Assembly (NCBI RefSeq): GCF_900176535.1
Contig: NZ_FWXT01000005.1
Coordinates: 1 to 64,000, forward strand
Length of the DNA stretch: 64,000 nucleotides
Source of the DNA: Pedobacter africanus
GTDB lineage: Bacteria; Bacteroidota; Bacteroidia; Sphingobacteriales; Sphingobacteriaceae
Reading direction: 5' to 3'
Shown here piece by piece: positions 7,179 through 15,222 of this stretch. Each line of letters begins with the position of its first letter. The stretch's first letter is position 1. A program made the position numbers and the translations under genes. A model generated the notes under the pieces. The model saw nothing but the letters and a program-made list of their open reading frames with translations, made no database searches and was not told the DNA's origin.

Positions 7179-7760
7179 TTACCATTTTTTGGTAGAAATA
7201 ACCGGCACAGCCTTAGCTACCGGCGGCTGGGTAATGGCCTTGTTGGCCATAGCATCTTTAAATTTAGCCGCGAGTATATTTGCTTCTTTGGTTATGGCCT
7301 TGATATAACTTGCCCATTCAGCAGCATTCAGCTTACCCGGCTTTCTTTCCAGTGGTATACCTATACTGGTAGCGGGTACAAAATTGCCATAGCGGTCTCT
7401 CTGATAAGGAATGAATTCAAAATCCGTTAACCAGAAACGGTACTTGCCATCACGGGTTTCGGCATTGAAACGATAAAGGACTTCTCCGGATGGACGGCTT
7501 AAAACCAATGCTGTTTTGTTGATGATCATCTTTCCGGAAGCCTGGATTAACGAATCAGTTTTGGAAACAGAAACTTTTAACGTTTTTGCTGATCTTAAAA
7601 ACCCTTCGGCCCTTGCCATTAAAGAATCTTTAGGAACACTCTTTAACTCCTGAACTTCGTAATAGATGAGCTTACCGTTTTCGTCATTTGCCAGGGGCCT
7701 GTCCTGCCCATAAGCAACAACCGTAAACAACATCAGCGCAATTGAGGTTAAAAGTTTCAT
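7179..7760 (-). CDS. exported DUF4468 protein
   Basis: A 193-residue protein with a signal peptide (MKLLTSIALMLFTVVAYGQ). The body matches the DUF4468 pattern seen in many Bacteroidota: GKLIYYEVQELKSVPKDSLM, a strand-rich centre with SKTDSLIQASGKM, and DGKYRFWLTDFEFIPYQ. Its fold is thought to resemble TBP-like domains; the function is unknown and the location is presumably periplasmic. The C-terminal 40 residues are low-complexity (KAITQPPVAKAVPVISTKKW). It lies downstream of the porin on the same strand but is separated from it by a good terminator hairpin, so it probably has its own promoter. Confidence 0.78.
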   Translation of the reverse strand: MKLLTSIALMLFTVVAYGQDRPLANDENGKLIYYEVQELKSVPKDSLMARAEGFLRSAKTLKVSVSKTDSLIQASGKMIINKTALVLSRPSGEVLYRFNAETRDGKYRFWLTDFEFIPYQRDRYGNFVPATSIGIPLERKPGKLNAAEWASYIKAITKEANILAAKFKDAMANKAITQPPVAKAVPVISTKKW

Positions 7761-7769
7761 GATATAAAT

Positions 7770-7801
7770 TTAAAAAGCCACCGGAAACATTCCGATGGCT
7801 T
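7770..7801 (-). terminator. rho-independent terminator of the amtB-porin unit
   Basis: On the minus strand, the 12-base arms at 7801-7790 and 7786-7775 pair with two mismatches or wobbles around a three-base loop, followed by a run of T. It lies 21 bases beyond the porin stop. Confidence 0.75.
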
Positions 7802-7821
7802 AAAGATAAACGTAATTGAGA

Positions 7822-8880
7822 CTAAAATGCGTATACTACTGCAAGCGAGAATTGTGAAGCACTTTTTGTAGCTGTTAAATTGCTTTTTGCAAACATTTCG
7901 GCAGTACCGTTGTCAAACCTTACTTCCGGAATAAAAGTTAATCCGCCTGATTTGATATTTCCAGACAACGTTATTGCAGCAACAGATTCGCCCGGCACCA
8001 CATTTAAATTTGCAGCGCCGTTCACTTTGTCTTTAGTGCTAAAATACTCACCCCTTAAACCTAACGAAACAGCAGGTGTAAAAGCATTCTGCAGGTAAAG
8101 CGCCCCGCCTGTATAACCGCCACCGTCATTATCTATGCTGTAATCGGCAGCATTCAATCCTATTTTAACTTTCTCTGTTACCTGGTACGAGGTAGTGAGG
8201 TCCAGAATTGTTCCGGTACCTACAGCACCTACTGATTTGCCCGACAACACATTCAGATAAGCAGTCCAGCCTTTAACAGGAGAAACAGTAAGCTGTGCAC
8301 CAATATGAGATACCCCGTTAAAATCTTGATAAACATTCCAATCGTTAAACAAACCAACCATTAAACTTACTTTATCGGTAAAAGCGTATGAACCTTTGAT
8401 ACCTGCATTCTGGAATGGGCCACAGCTAAATAGGTAAGAAGTTGAATAGTTGAAGTTACCGGTAGGGGCAATCACTTCATAACCAATGAAAGTACCCATA
8501 AAACCAGCCGTCATAGTGAATTTATCGGTAAAAGCATACGATGCGTATAAATTCTGAATATGAAAGCTGTTGGTTCCCTCACTATAAGTTCCGTCTGCAT
8601 TGGGAATAGATTGAGACTGCCCGCGCGGCCCAAAAGAAAGTTCTCCAACAAATGATGCTTTCCCTGTTGTTTTTTTCAGGGCAAGATCAATCATTCCCAG
8701 CGATATTGAGTTTTGCTCGCTGGCAAAGCTGGTGGCAATATTTGGTATTTTGGCAAAATCGTATTTGAAATAGGTATCTACCGACCCGGAAATCTGAAGT
8801 GGCGCTTCAGCCGTTTCCTGAGCAAAAGATACAGATGTTATTGATAATGCGGCTACTGTTAATACGGATCTTAATTTCAT
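7822..8880 (-). CDS. outer-membrane beta-barrel porin (BBP2/OmpL-like) linked to AmtB
   Basis: A 352-residue protein. After the signal peptide (to about residue 20, SVSFAQ) come QISGSVDTYFKYDFAK and many amphipathic strands alternating with turns, ending in the aromatic FSLAVVYAF typical of outer-membrane barrels. The family (porin, PF07642-like) is common next to ammonium transporters in Bacteroidota. It starts 52 bases after the amtB stop on the same strand and is closed by the hairpin at 7770-7801, so the two form one unit. I infer that it lets ammonium or small solutes through the outer membrane. Confidence 0.83.
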   Translation of the reverse strand: MKLRSVLTVAALSITSVSFAQETAEAPLQISGSVDTYFKYDFAKIPNIATSFASEQNSISLGMIDLALKKTTGKASFVGELSFGPRGQSQSIPNADGTYSEGTNSFHIQNLYASYAFTDKFTMTAGFMGTFIGYEVIAPTGNFNYSTSYLFSCGPFQNAGIKGSYAFTDKVSLMVGLFNDWNVYQDFNGVSHIGAQLTVSPVKGWTAYLNVLSGKSVGAVGTGTILDLTTSYQVTEKVKIGLNAADYSIDNDGGGYTGGALYLQNAFTPAVSLGLRGEYFSTKDKVNGAANLNVVPGESVAAITLSGNIKSGGLTFIPEVRFDNGTAEMFAKSNLTATKSASQFSLAVVYAF

Positions 8881-8932
8881 AATAGTTTGGTTTGAGGTTG
8901 AGGTTGAGAATTTAGATGGTTAAGTATTTTGA

Positions 8933-10309
8933 TTAAAAGGTATTTTCAATTTCCTGACCTGTTGAAGCAACGATCAGTGTACCCTGAGTATATTTTTCGT
9001 TGTGCTGAGTTGCATCCAAACCTTCTTCTTCTTCTTCTGATGTTACGCGAATTGGCTGAACCAGGTTAATCAGTTTGAATATCACAAATGACATTACAAA
9101 GCTGAACACTACAGTGATTACCACACCTTTTAACTGGGTGATGAAAAATGAAGGGTTGCCATATAGCAGACCATCTACACCTGCACCATTAACAGTTTTG
9201 GTAGCAAATACTCCGGTTAGCAGCATCCCAACAATACCACCTACACCGTGGCAAGGAAATACATCCAGTGTATCGTCTAGTGAAGTTCTTTGTTTCCAGG
9301 AAACAGCCAGGTTAGAAATAACTGCTGCAATTACACCTATAAATATTGCGGAAGGGATGCTCACAAATCCTGCACCAGGGGTGATGGCTACAAGACCAAC
9401 TACTGCACCAATACAAAAACCCAGTACTGAAGGTTTTTTACCTCTGGAAACATCAAAGAACATCCATGATAAACCTGCGGCACCCGCAGCAATATTAGTG
9501 GTAATGAAAGCAGAGACAGCCAAACTGTTGGCGCCTAATGCAGAGCCCGCATTAAAACCAAACCATCCAAACCATAGTAACCCCGTACCAATTAATACAT
9601 AAGGAATATTTGCTGGCGGCACTTCCTGGTGTTCCATATGACTTTTTCTTCTTTTAAGCACCATTGCGCCGGCCAAAGCGGCCATACCTGCCGAGATGTG
9701 AACTACAGTTCCACCTGCAAAATCAAGCACACCCATTTTAAAAAGCAATCCTTCCGGATGCCATGTCCAGTGGGCCAGCGGAGAATATACCAGCAGAGAG
9801 AACAACACAATAAATAAGATATAAGAAGTGAAGCGGATACGCTCAGCAACGGCTCCCACTACCAGACCCGGAGTAATGATAGCGAACATTAGCTGGAACA
9901 CTGCAAACAAAGACAGTGGAATTGTTGCTGCCAGGCTCCATGAAGGACTTGAATTCACACCCTGAAAAAAGAAGAAAGTTTTAGGGTTACCAATTAAACC
10001 ACCAATACTATCTCCAAAAGCAAGACTAAAACTAACTACTACCCAAAGTACTGAGATCACACCTGCAGCTACCACACTTTTTATCATGGTAGAAAGGATA
10101 TTTTTACGATGAACCATACCACCATAGAAAAATGCCAGGCCAGGGGTCATTAAAAACACTAAAGCCGAAGCAATCAATACGAATGCGATATCTGGTCCGC
10201 TGTATTTCCCTTCATCAAAGTTAGGAAGAAGAGGAATAAATAGGGCAAGAATTGCAATTCCCATCAAAACTGCAAATGGCCCCCACTGTTTAAATAAAAC
10301 TTTTGCCAT
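8933..10309 (-). CDS. amtB: ammonium transporter AmtB
   Basis: A 458-residue inner-membrane channel with 11-12 membrane segments. The conserved twin histidines of the pore are His204 (GGTVVHISAGMA) and His354 (FPCHGVGGIVG). Phe142 in QLMFAIITP fits the periplasmic gate, and MTPGLAFFYGGMV and GWFGFNAGSA are further Amt/Mep signatures. There is no cleavable leader; MAKVLFKQWG precedes the first hydrophobic segment. The cytosolic tail (residues about 425-458) is acidic then polar. Unlike in many bacteria no glnK PII gene is adjacent; the partner is an outer-membrane porin. Upstream lies 347 bases of AT-rich non-coding DNA that must carry the promoter. I see no sigma-54 box there. Confidence 0.95.
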   Translation of the reverse strand: MAKVLFKQWGPFAVLMGIAILALFIPLLPNFDEGKYSGPDIAFVLIASALVFLMTPGLAFFYGGMVHRKNILSTMIKSVVAAGVISVLWVVVSFSLAFGDSIGGLIGNPKTFFFFQGVNSSPSWSLAATIPLSLFAVFQLMFAIITPGLVVGAVAERIRFTSYILFIVLFSLLVYSPLAHWTWHPEGLLFKMGVLDFAGGTVVHISAGMAALAGAMVLKRRKSHMEHQEVPPANIPYVLIGTGLLWFGWFGFNAGSALGANSLAVSAFITTNIAAGAAGLSWMFFDVSRGKKPSVLGFCIGAVVGLVAITPGAGFVSIPSAIFIGVIAAVISNLAVSWKQRTSLDDTLDVFPCHGVGGIVGMLLTGVFATKTVNGAGVDGLLYGNPSFFITQLKGVVITVVFSFVMSFVIFKLINLVQPIRVTSEEEEEGLDATQHNEKYTQGTLIVASTGQEIENTF

Positions 10310-10603
10310 AATGTTAGATTTTACTTGTTATAATTATTAGTTTATTTGATTTTTTTATAAAACTAGTAATAAATTCTAACAAACAACATTTTAAAACAAC
10401 AGTTTTTCACGAAAACGTTGTAATTTTCATTAAAAATTGATTAAAAACATGATAAATTATCAATTATTAAAATCATTTTTTAAACATTTCTAATATTTAC
10501 ACTAAAAACACCGCTATTTTTTGATAAAAAAATAAAAATGACACAAAACGAGATGAAAAATTCAAAAAAAATCAGATTTACCTGATAAAAACAGATTAAA
10601 AAC
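10310..10603. other. AT-rich intergenic region upstream of amtB
   Basis: Very AT-rich sequence with several poly-A and poly-T tracts and no open frame longer than about 15 codons. It must hold the amtB promoter on the minus strand, but I cannot place one with confidence. No GGCAC-N5-TTGCA-like sigma-54 site is visible. The right part holds the terminator of the radical SAM gene. Confidence 0.6.
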
Positions 10604-10628
10604 AAAAAAGGCAGGAATAAACCTGCCT
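10604..10628 (-). terminator. rho-independent terminator of the radical SAM gene
   Basis: AGGCAGG at 10609-10615 and CCTGCCT at 10622-10628 form a perfect 7-base stem with a six-base loop. On the minus strand the stem is followed by a T run (10609-10604). It is 28 bases beyond the stop at 10657. Confidence 0.8.
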
Positions 10629-10656
10629 AAAATAAGATTATGGAATTATTTAAAAC

Positions 10657-11613
10657 TTATACCGCTGCAGGCACGTAGGCACTCCCCTGTATCACACCGC
10701 GCTTTTCGATTTCCTTATCTATATAAGTTTGAATGGATGATTTATTCATCCCCCAGTTGGGCGCAATCAGTAAATCCCAGTCAGATATGCCGAACAAACG
10801 CTGAATTACGATATCAGGACGCAGTAAAGGGATCAATTTGCAGAGTAAATTGGTATATTCTTCAAGAGAGAAGAGTTTGAAAGGCTGTTTTTTGTATTTA
10901 ACACCCATTATTGAGCCTTCAACAATGTGGAGGTGATGAAACTTAACAAATTTTATTTGAGGAAAACGATTGATTTCATGAATATAGGCCAGCATCATTT
11001 CTTCTGTTTCCCAGGGAAAGCCAAAAATAGTATGTACACACAAATCGAGTTTGGTATTATCGAGCAGTTTAACAGCCTTGACAAATTCATCGTGACTGCA
11101 ACCCCTGTTGATCTGGTTTAAAGTTTCATCGTAAATAGATTCCATCCCCATTTCCAGATCTACATCAAACCTGTCGGTATAACTTTCCAGCAAAGCCACT
11201 TTTTCTGCATCAATGCAATCGGGCCTGGTACCCACAGCAAAACCAACAACATCTTCGGTGTTGATAGAAAGGGCCTCGTCATACATCATCTTTAAATAAT
11301 GGACCGGCGCATAGGTATTGGTATTGGGCTGAAAGTAAACGATAAACTTATCTGCCTTATAAAAGTTCTTTCCGCGCTCCATACCTTGCTCCAGCTGTTC
11401 GCGGATAGTAGGCAGCTTACGTGAAAGTTCAGGAGTAAAAGAATCTACATTACAATAGGTACAACCACCGTAGCCTTTACTGCCATCACGGTTTGGGCAG
11501 GTAAAACCACCATCCACAATCACTTTAAATACACGCTGGCCCTTATATTTGTCTTTAAGGTGTGTACCGTAATTATTATATCCCTTTATGCCTAAATCTA
11601 CCGGAGTTCCCAA
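10657..11613 (-). CDS. TIGR01212/YhcC-family radical SAM protein
   Basis: A 318-residue radical SAM enzyme. The family-specific cluster motif GGFTCPNRDGSKGYGGCTYC gives Cys39, Cys51 and Cys54 as ligands of the [4Fe-4S] cluster that cleaves S-adenosylmethionine. YFQPNTNTYAP, FAVGTRPDCID and DLEMGMESIYDETL are conserved family blocks. The substrate is unsettled; relatives include the E. coli YhcC group. The frame opens with a TTG at 11613 (the only start-like codon between the preceding gene and the cluster motif), which leaves an N-terminus of the expected length. It has its own terminator at 10604-10628. Confidence 0.87.
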   Translation of the reverse strand: MGTPVDLGIKGYNNYGTHLKDKYKGQRVFKVIVDGGFTCPNRDGSKGYGGCTYCNVDSFTPELSRKLPTIREQLEQGMERGKNFYKADKFIVYFQPNTNTYAPVHYLKMMYDEALSINTEDVVGFAVGTRPDCIDAEKVALLESYTDRFDVDLEMGMESIYDETLNQINRGCSHDEFVKAVKLLDNTKLDLCVHTIFGFPWETEEMMLAYIHEINRFPQIKFVKFHHLHIVEGSIMGVKYKKQPFKLFSLEEYTNLLCKLIPLLRPDIVIQRLFGISDWDLLIAPNWGMNKSSIQTYIDKEIEKRGVIQGSAYVPAAV

Positions 11614-11650
11614 TTGCTGTTCTTTTTCTGCAAAAATACGGCTTTTATAT

Positions 11651-12196
11651 TTATTTATCTACCCGCATCGCTTCAATCTCGCTCATGTACCGGGTAAGCG
11701 CAGCTTTATAAGTCAGGTTTTCTGATGCGACACCTGCTAAAAACCCTTTAAAATCTTCCAGATCGCCCGCTGTAAAGCCCATACGCACAAACAACTCCTT
11801 ATCAGCATCCCAATTGTCCAGGTTAACCTTTTTTGCGGCCATCTCTTTATAAAGCACGAGACCTTTTACAAAGTCTTTGTAGGCCAGCGTTTTTTTAAAA
11901 GCAGCAAAATATTCTATAAGCGTACGATAAGTGGCGGGTTTACCTATCCTTACCTGATCCAACATCAATGCACCGAGCATAGGCCCTTTCAAAAATACGC
12001 TGTCTATGCTTTCAAAATTGCCGCAGTGTTTCAGTATCCTGATGTCTTTTTGTAAAAGGCTATCCTTATCTGTTCCTTTATGCCGTACAAAATAAGGTTC
12101 TGTGTCCAGCAGTTTTTCACAATCTGTAACATCCTGGGCTTTTACAAAAGTGCAAAAGAAAGCAAACAGAGCGGCAATCAGATATTTTAAAGGCAT
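11651..12196 (-). CDS. exported protein of unknown function
   Basis: A 181-residue protein from the ATG at 12196 (MPLKYLIAALFAFFCTFVKAQ), which gives a clean signal peptide. The longer frame to 12235 starts with TTG and only adds a poor N-terminal extension. The mature part is soluble and helical, with one cysteine pair spaced widely (DCEKLL and KHCGNF). I do not recognise a domain. It lies downstream of the OmpA-like lipoprotein gene on the same strand, 47 bases from its stop, so a periplasmic role with that gene is possible. Confidence 0.7.
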   Translation of the reverse strand: MPLKYLIAALFAFFCTFVKAQDVTDCEKLLDTEPYFVRHKGTDKDSLLQKDIRILKHCGNFESIDSVFLKGPMLGALMLDQVRIGKPATYRTLIEYFAAFKKTLAYKDFVKGLVLYKEMAAKKVNLDNWDADKELFVRMGFTAGDLEDFKGFLAGVASENLTYKAALTRYMSEIEAMRVDK

Positions 12197-12243
12197 AACG
12201 TAGTTAAAATGCAAAGGTACGGCCACAAAAAGCAACCTGCAAA

Positions 12244-12774
12244 CTAAGGATTGATTTTAAATTCGACCCTTCTGTTTTGAATTCTACCTGCCTCATCATC
12301 ATTTGAAGCTGCAGGCGCTGTAGCACCAAAGCCTTTGATAGACAGGTTTGCTGCATTTACCCCGGCATTAACCAGGTACGATTTCACTGAATTGGCCCTA
12401 TCTATCGATAAGGACATGTTATGCTCTGCAGAGCCCTCAACAGAAGAATGACCATTTAAAATAAACTTAACATTAGCATCTTTTTTCATTTCTGCTGCAA
12501 TTTTATCCAATACGGCAAATGATTCTGTTTTCAGTACTCCGGAATCAAATTCAAAATATACCTTATCGAAGTTATAATTTGGCTTTTCTTCAACGGGGGC
12601 TGGTGCAGGTTTAGGTGCAGGAGCTGGCTCAGGCTTTTTCTCTTCAACCGGCGGAGCAGGTTTCTCAGCAGGGGGAGTTGGCTTGGCAATTGCCTTCTTT
12701 GTTTTACAGGATTGCGCAGAAATTGTAAACAGGCCAATAGCGGCCAGCAAAAATGTGGTTCTTAAATGTTTCAT
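12244..12774 (-). CDS. OmpA-family lipoprotein with proline-rich spacer
   Basis: A 176-residue protein. The leader ends in a lipobox-like SAQSC with Cys23 as the lipidation site. Residues about 30-65 are a P/A/E/K-rich spacer (EKPAPPVEEKKPEPAPAPKP), long enough to span part of the periplasm. The rest is a complete OmpA C-terminal domain: YFEFDSGVLKTESFAVLD, LNGHSSVEGSAEHNMSLS, IDRANSVKSYL and NRRVEFKINP, with the Asp and Arg that bind the diaminopimelate of peptidoglycan. It should anchor the outer membrane to the cell wall like Pal, but it is not in a tol-pal cluster here. Upstream is a 401-base non-coding stretch with a possible tiny membrane peptide. Confidence 0.9.
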   Translation of the reverse strand: MKHLRTTFLLAAIGLFTISAQSCKTKKAIAKPTPPAEKPAPPVEEKKPEPAPAPKPAPAPVEEKPNYNFDKVYFEFDSGVLKTESFAVLDKIAAEMKKDANVKFILNGHSSVEGSAEHNMSLSIDRANSVKSYLVNAGVNAANLSIKGFGATAPAASNDDEAGRIQNRRVEFKINP

Positions 12775-12826
12775 TCCATAAAAACGCAGATTTTACGCAA
12801 TTAGTGCCAAAGATGTTACATCCAGC

Positions 12827-12922
12827 TTAAACAAGCTGCCATATCAGGATCAGGATGAGCAACCCGATTAATATATAGGCTGTGGTAAAAAACAAAGTCA
12901 TCTGTGGTTTTGAGAGGTTCAT
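12827..12922 (-). CDS. possible 31-residue single-span membrane peptide
   Basis: A short frame from ATG 12922 to TAA 12827 encodes MNLSKPQMTLFFTTAYILIG and then LLILILIWQLV. It has a short polar N-terminus with one lysine and a continuous hydrophobic helix of about 22 residues. A TGA stop lies two codons upstream in frame, so the start is fixed. It sits 53 bases before the start of the OmpA-like lipoprotein on the same strand. Small membrane peptides of this size are real in bacteria, but chance frames of 32 codons also occur. I know of no named family that it matches. Confidence 0.42.
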   Translation of the reverse strand: MNLSKPQMTLFFTTAYILIGLLILILIWQLV

Positions 12923-13104
12923 AATTCAGTTCAGCTGGTTAATCTCCTGCAAAACTCCTGAATTAATCCTTTAGCACAAAGATTCATTTCGTTCATTGCG
13001 ATTGTATGACATGTACAATTGTTCAGCAATGAACAAAAAATATTTATTTTTTGTTGATATGAATAATCTATTATTCGTATATTAGCAGTGAGAGCGTTAA
13101 TTTT
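12923..13104. other. intergenic region with inverted repeats, possible small-RNA locus
   Basis: No convincing gene. TTGTTCA at 13019-13025 and TGAACAA at 13030-13036 form a perfect 7-base inverted repeat, followed by A-rich and T-rich tracts. A plus-strand transcript must begin somewhere here if the terminator at 13105-13149 is used. An 18-codon frame at 13029-13085 (MNKKYLFFVDMNNLLFVY) is too short to trust. Confidence 0.4.
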
Positions 13105-13149
13105 AAGCGGGGATAACCATCACAGGTTTATTCCCGCTTTCTTTTTTTA
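13105..13149 (+). terminator. orphan plus-strand rho-independent terminator
   Basis: The 12-base arms 13105-13116 and 13128-13139 pair with one G-T wobble (AAGCGGGGATAA with TTATTCCCGCTT), followed by CTTTTTTTAT on the plus strand. The minus strand lacks a T run after the stem. No plus-strand gene lies to the left for several kilobases, so the transcript it ends is not accounted for. Confidence 0.7.
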
Positions 13150-13175
13150 TCACAATTCTGAATGGTAACATTATG

Positions 13176-13943
13176 TTACGCGCTCCTGCTTGACTGTAAC
13201 CTGTCGTATTCCTTTACATAATCGGGATGCTCTGTTTTGAGCAAACGGTCCCATATCCGAAAATATAAGCCATAATTACCCCTAAACTTATGATGATGCA
13301 GATTGTGATGCACAGAAGTATTGAATACTTCAAATAACCAGGTATGCCTGAACCATTTGGGTGCAATCTCATAGCCCAAATGCCCATATACGTTAATAAT
13401 AAATGCCGAAAGCACAAACATTTCGATCATGATGCCATGCACGGGAATCAGAAACACAATGGCCAGCAAAACGCCGCCCTCAATCCAGGCTTCAAAAAAA
13501 TGGAAAGAATAGGATGTCCAGGGGGAAGGATTGTTGGATTTATGGTGCAGCAGGTGCACACGATTAAACAAGGCTTTATGATGCATCAGCCGGTGCATCC
13601 AGTAAAAATAAGTATCGTGTATGATCAGACAAACCGGCAAACTTAAACAGAACCACCATAAAGAATAATCATTTATTTTATCGTATACCAGGGTGTGTAC
13701 TTTAAAAGGTGTAAAAAGAACCAGGTAGGCAATAACCACATGGATTATTGTTGTTTGCAGGGAATGAAGGATGTCGCGTATAAAACTGGCACGTGGCGCG
13801 TTGTTCTTTTGGATTTTTGCTTTGTGTATTTTTTTGGCAAACAGCCAGTAGCATAAAGCAAAAGCAATTCCTGCTACTACAAAATACCGGATAGTTGAGA
13901 TGCTGAGCATCACAATTACCTTTTCTATTATCCCTTCTCTCAT
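13176..13943 (-). CDS. fatty acid hydroxylase / sterol desaturase family membrane protein
   Basis: A 255-residue integral membrane protein with about four hydrophobic segments and the complete eight-histidine di-iron signature: HDTYFYWMHRLMHH, HLLHHKSNN and SVHHNLHHHKFRGNYG. Members introduce hydroxyl groups or double bonds into lipids such as fatty acids, sterols or carotenoids. The precise substrate is unknown here. The ATG at 13943 shares its first base with the TAA stop of the TlpA gene upstream, an arrangement that favours translational coupling. It is therefore probably under the ECF-like promoter at 15127-15154. Confidence 0.88.
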   Translation of the reverse strand: MREGIIEKVIVMLSISTIRYFVVAGIAFALCYWLFAKKIHKAKIQKNNAPRASFIRDILHSLQTTIIHVVIAYLVLFTPFKVHTLVYDKINDYSLWWFCLSLPVCLIIHDTYFYWMHRLMHHKALFNRVHLLHHKSNNPSPWTSYSFHFFEAWIEGGVLLAIVFLIPVHGIMIEMFVLSAFIINVYGHLGYEIAPKWFRHTWLFEVFNTSVHHNLHHHKFRGNYGLYFRIWDRLLKTEHPDYVKEYDRLQSSRSA

Positions 13944-15097
13944 TACTTACCAGGAGTAATTTCACCCAGTACTTCCACCAGTTTCCTGGTAAGCTCTGAC
14001 CCTCTCAAGTTCCTGGCGAGTATCTTTCCGTCGGGACCGATCAGGAAATTGGTGGGGATACCTTGTACAAAGTACATTTTGGCGACTTCGTTGTTAAATC
14101 CGTTCAGGTCTGAAACATTTGTCCAGGTCAGTTTGTCATCTTTGATCGCTTTCAGCCAGGCTTCCCGCTGCCCTGGATTGTCTAACGACACGCCTAAGAC
14201 CGTAAAATTCTTGTTTTTATACCTTTCGTACATGTGTTTAACCCAAGGGTTTTCTGATCTACATGGTGCACACCATGATGCCCAAAAATCTAACAGCACA
14301 TATTTCCCTTTAAAGTCAGACAATTTAACAGGTTTACCATCTACATCATTCTGACTAAAGTCATGAGCTTGCTGGCCTATGCCCAGCACCTTCCAGCTTG
14401 TTATTTGTTGCTGAAATTGCTGTCCCAGGGAACTTGCTTTCAACCGGGGAGATAAGCCAGCAAACACAGCTTCCGAACCAGTGGGGTCCGCAGCATTAAA
14501 TACATATTGTTTGAATAATATCAGGCTAAAATAACAATCAGGATTGTTGCGTATAAAATCAGGAGGAATGTTATCCATCTCGGCTTTGAACTCCTCCATT
14601 TTCTTCTGAAAGGGTTCAACAAAGGCCTGATCCTTCTTTTGTTGGTCAGTAGCGGCATAAAATGGGACCAAAAAGGCCTTGGCCCTTGCATTTATCAAAT
14701 CTCTCGAAGCATAAACTTTCAGCATTGCATCGGCAATTTCAGTGCCGCTTACTACAGCAGATTTAACAGAATCTGTCTTGGAAACGATGCTAAGCGTACC
14801 TGGTTCCAGCATAAAAGACAGCAAATCTGTTTCTGGGCGCTTACCCGGCTTTACTGGTACGGTAATCTTCTTTTTAAGCTTAATGAAGGCTTGTACTGGC
14901 TCAGTAATGCTGCCTTTAAAAGTAAATCCACCATTCTTGATATCAACTGAATCAATCATGGACTTATTATTTAAAGTATAGTAAAGGAACGCTTTGGAAG
15001 GAACAGACTGTGGTTTTAACTTACCACTTAGCGTAAAGTTTTGCTGAGCAAACCCTACAAATGGCAGCATGCATAACAGTAATAGAACTTTTTTCAT
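13943..15097 (-). CDS. TlpA-family thiol-disulfide oxidoreductase with DUF4369 domain
   Basis: A 384-residue exported protein. The signal peptide MKKVLLLLCMLPFVGFAQQ begins at the ATG at 15097. The open frame extends to a GTG at 15178, but that part would translate the promoter element and inverted repeat, so I reject it. Residues 20 to about 115 fit DUF4369. Residues about 245-384 are a thioredoxin domain with the active site WASWCAPC (Cys276, Cys279) and the cis-proline loop VQGIPTNFLI. It should reduce or exchange disulfides in the periplasm. It is the first gene of a pair with the fatty-acid hydroxylase and is preceded by the shared ECF-like promoter. Confidence 0.9.
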   Translation of the reverse strand: MKKVLLLLCMLPFVGFAQQNFTLSGKLKPQSVPSKAFLYYTLNNKSMIDSVDIKNGGFTFKGSITEPVQAFIKLKKKITVPVKPGKRPETDLLSFMLEPGTLSIVSKTDSVKSAVVSGTEIADAMLKVYASRDLINARAKAFLVPFYAATDQQKKDQAFVEPFQKKMEEFKAEMDNIPPDFIRNNPDCYFSLILFKQYVFNAADPTGSEAVFAGLSPRLKASSLGQQFQQQITSWKVLGIGQQAHDFSQNDVDGKPVKLSDFKGKYVLLDFWASWCAPCRSENPWVKHMYERYKNKNFTVLGVSLDNPGQREAWLKAIKDDKLTWTNVSDLNGFNNEVAKMYFVQGIPTNFLIGPDGKILARNLRGSELTRKLVEVLGEITPGK

Positions 15098-15126
15098 TTT
15101 ATGTTTAGGTTTTGGTTTAGTAGATA

Positions 15127-15154
15127 GGCGAAGAGGCATAAAAAAAGGGTGAAA
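15127..15154 (-). promoter_or_regulatory. ECF-type promoter element, site A (TlpA-hydroxylase pair)
   Basis: On the minus strand TTTCACCC followed by seven T lies exactly 16 bases (15146-15131) before CGCC (15130-15127), then TAT. The same CACCC-N16-CGCC geometry occurs at 24632-24656 and 30182-30206. The ATG at 15097 follows 29 bases after CGCC, via AACCTAAAC. The spacing fits group IV (ECF) sigma promoters. Confidence 0.65.
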
Positions 15155-15172
15155 GAAAATTAGAATTTTTTT

Positions 15173-15203
15173 TTTCACCCTTTTTAAGTTTTTAAATGCC
15201 TTT
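15173..15203 (+). promoter_or_regulatory. ECF-type promoter element, site A' (divergent copy)
   Basis: TTTCACCC plus five T at 15173-15185 is the mirror of the box at site A. TGCCTTTAC begins exactly 16 bases after CACCC, compared with CGCCTTTAC at site B. The leader ACTGCAAAAAACCAAAAAC then leads to the ATG at 15223, so this should drive the LEA-type lipoprotein. The two -35 boxes form an inverted repeat (15141-15154 with 15173-15185). Confidence 0.55.
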
Positions 15204-15222
15204 ACTGCAAAAAACCAAAAAC

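Noticed and set aside
12531..12737. Second minus-strand frame inside the OmpA lipoprotein gene
   Set aside because: Arises from the proline-rich spacer read out of frame; Leu/Arg-rich without sense.
13029..13085. 18-codon plus-strand frame before the orphan terminator
   Set aside because: Too short and without supporting context beyond the terminator; mentioned only as part of the small-RNA candidate.
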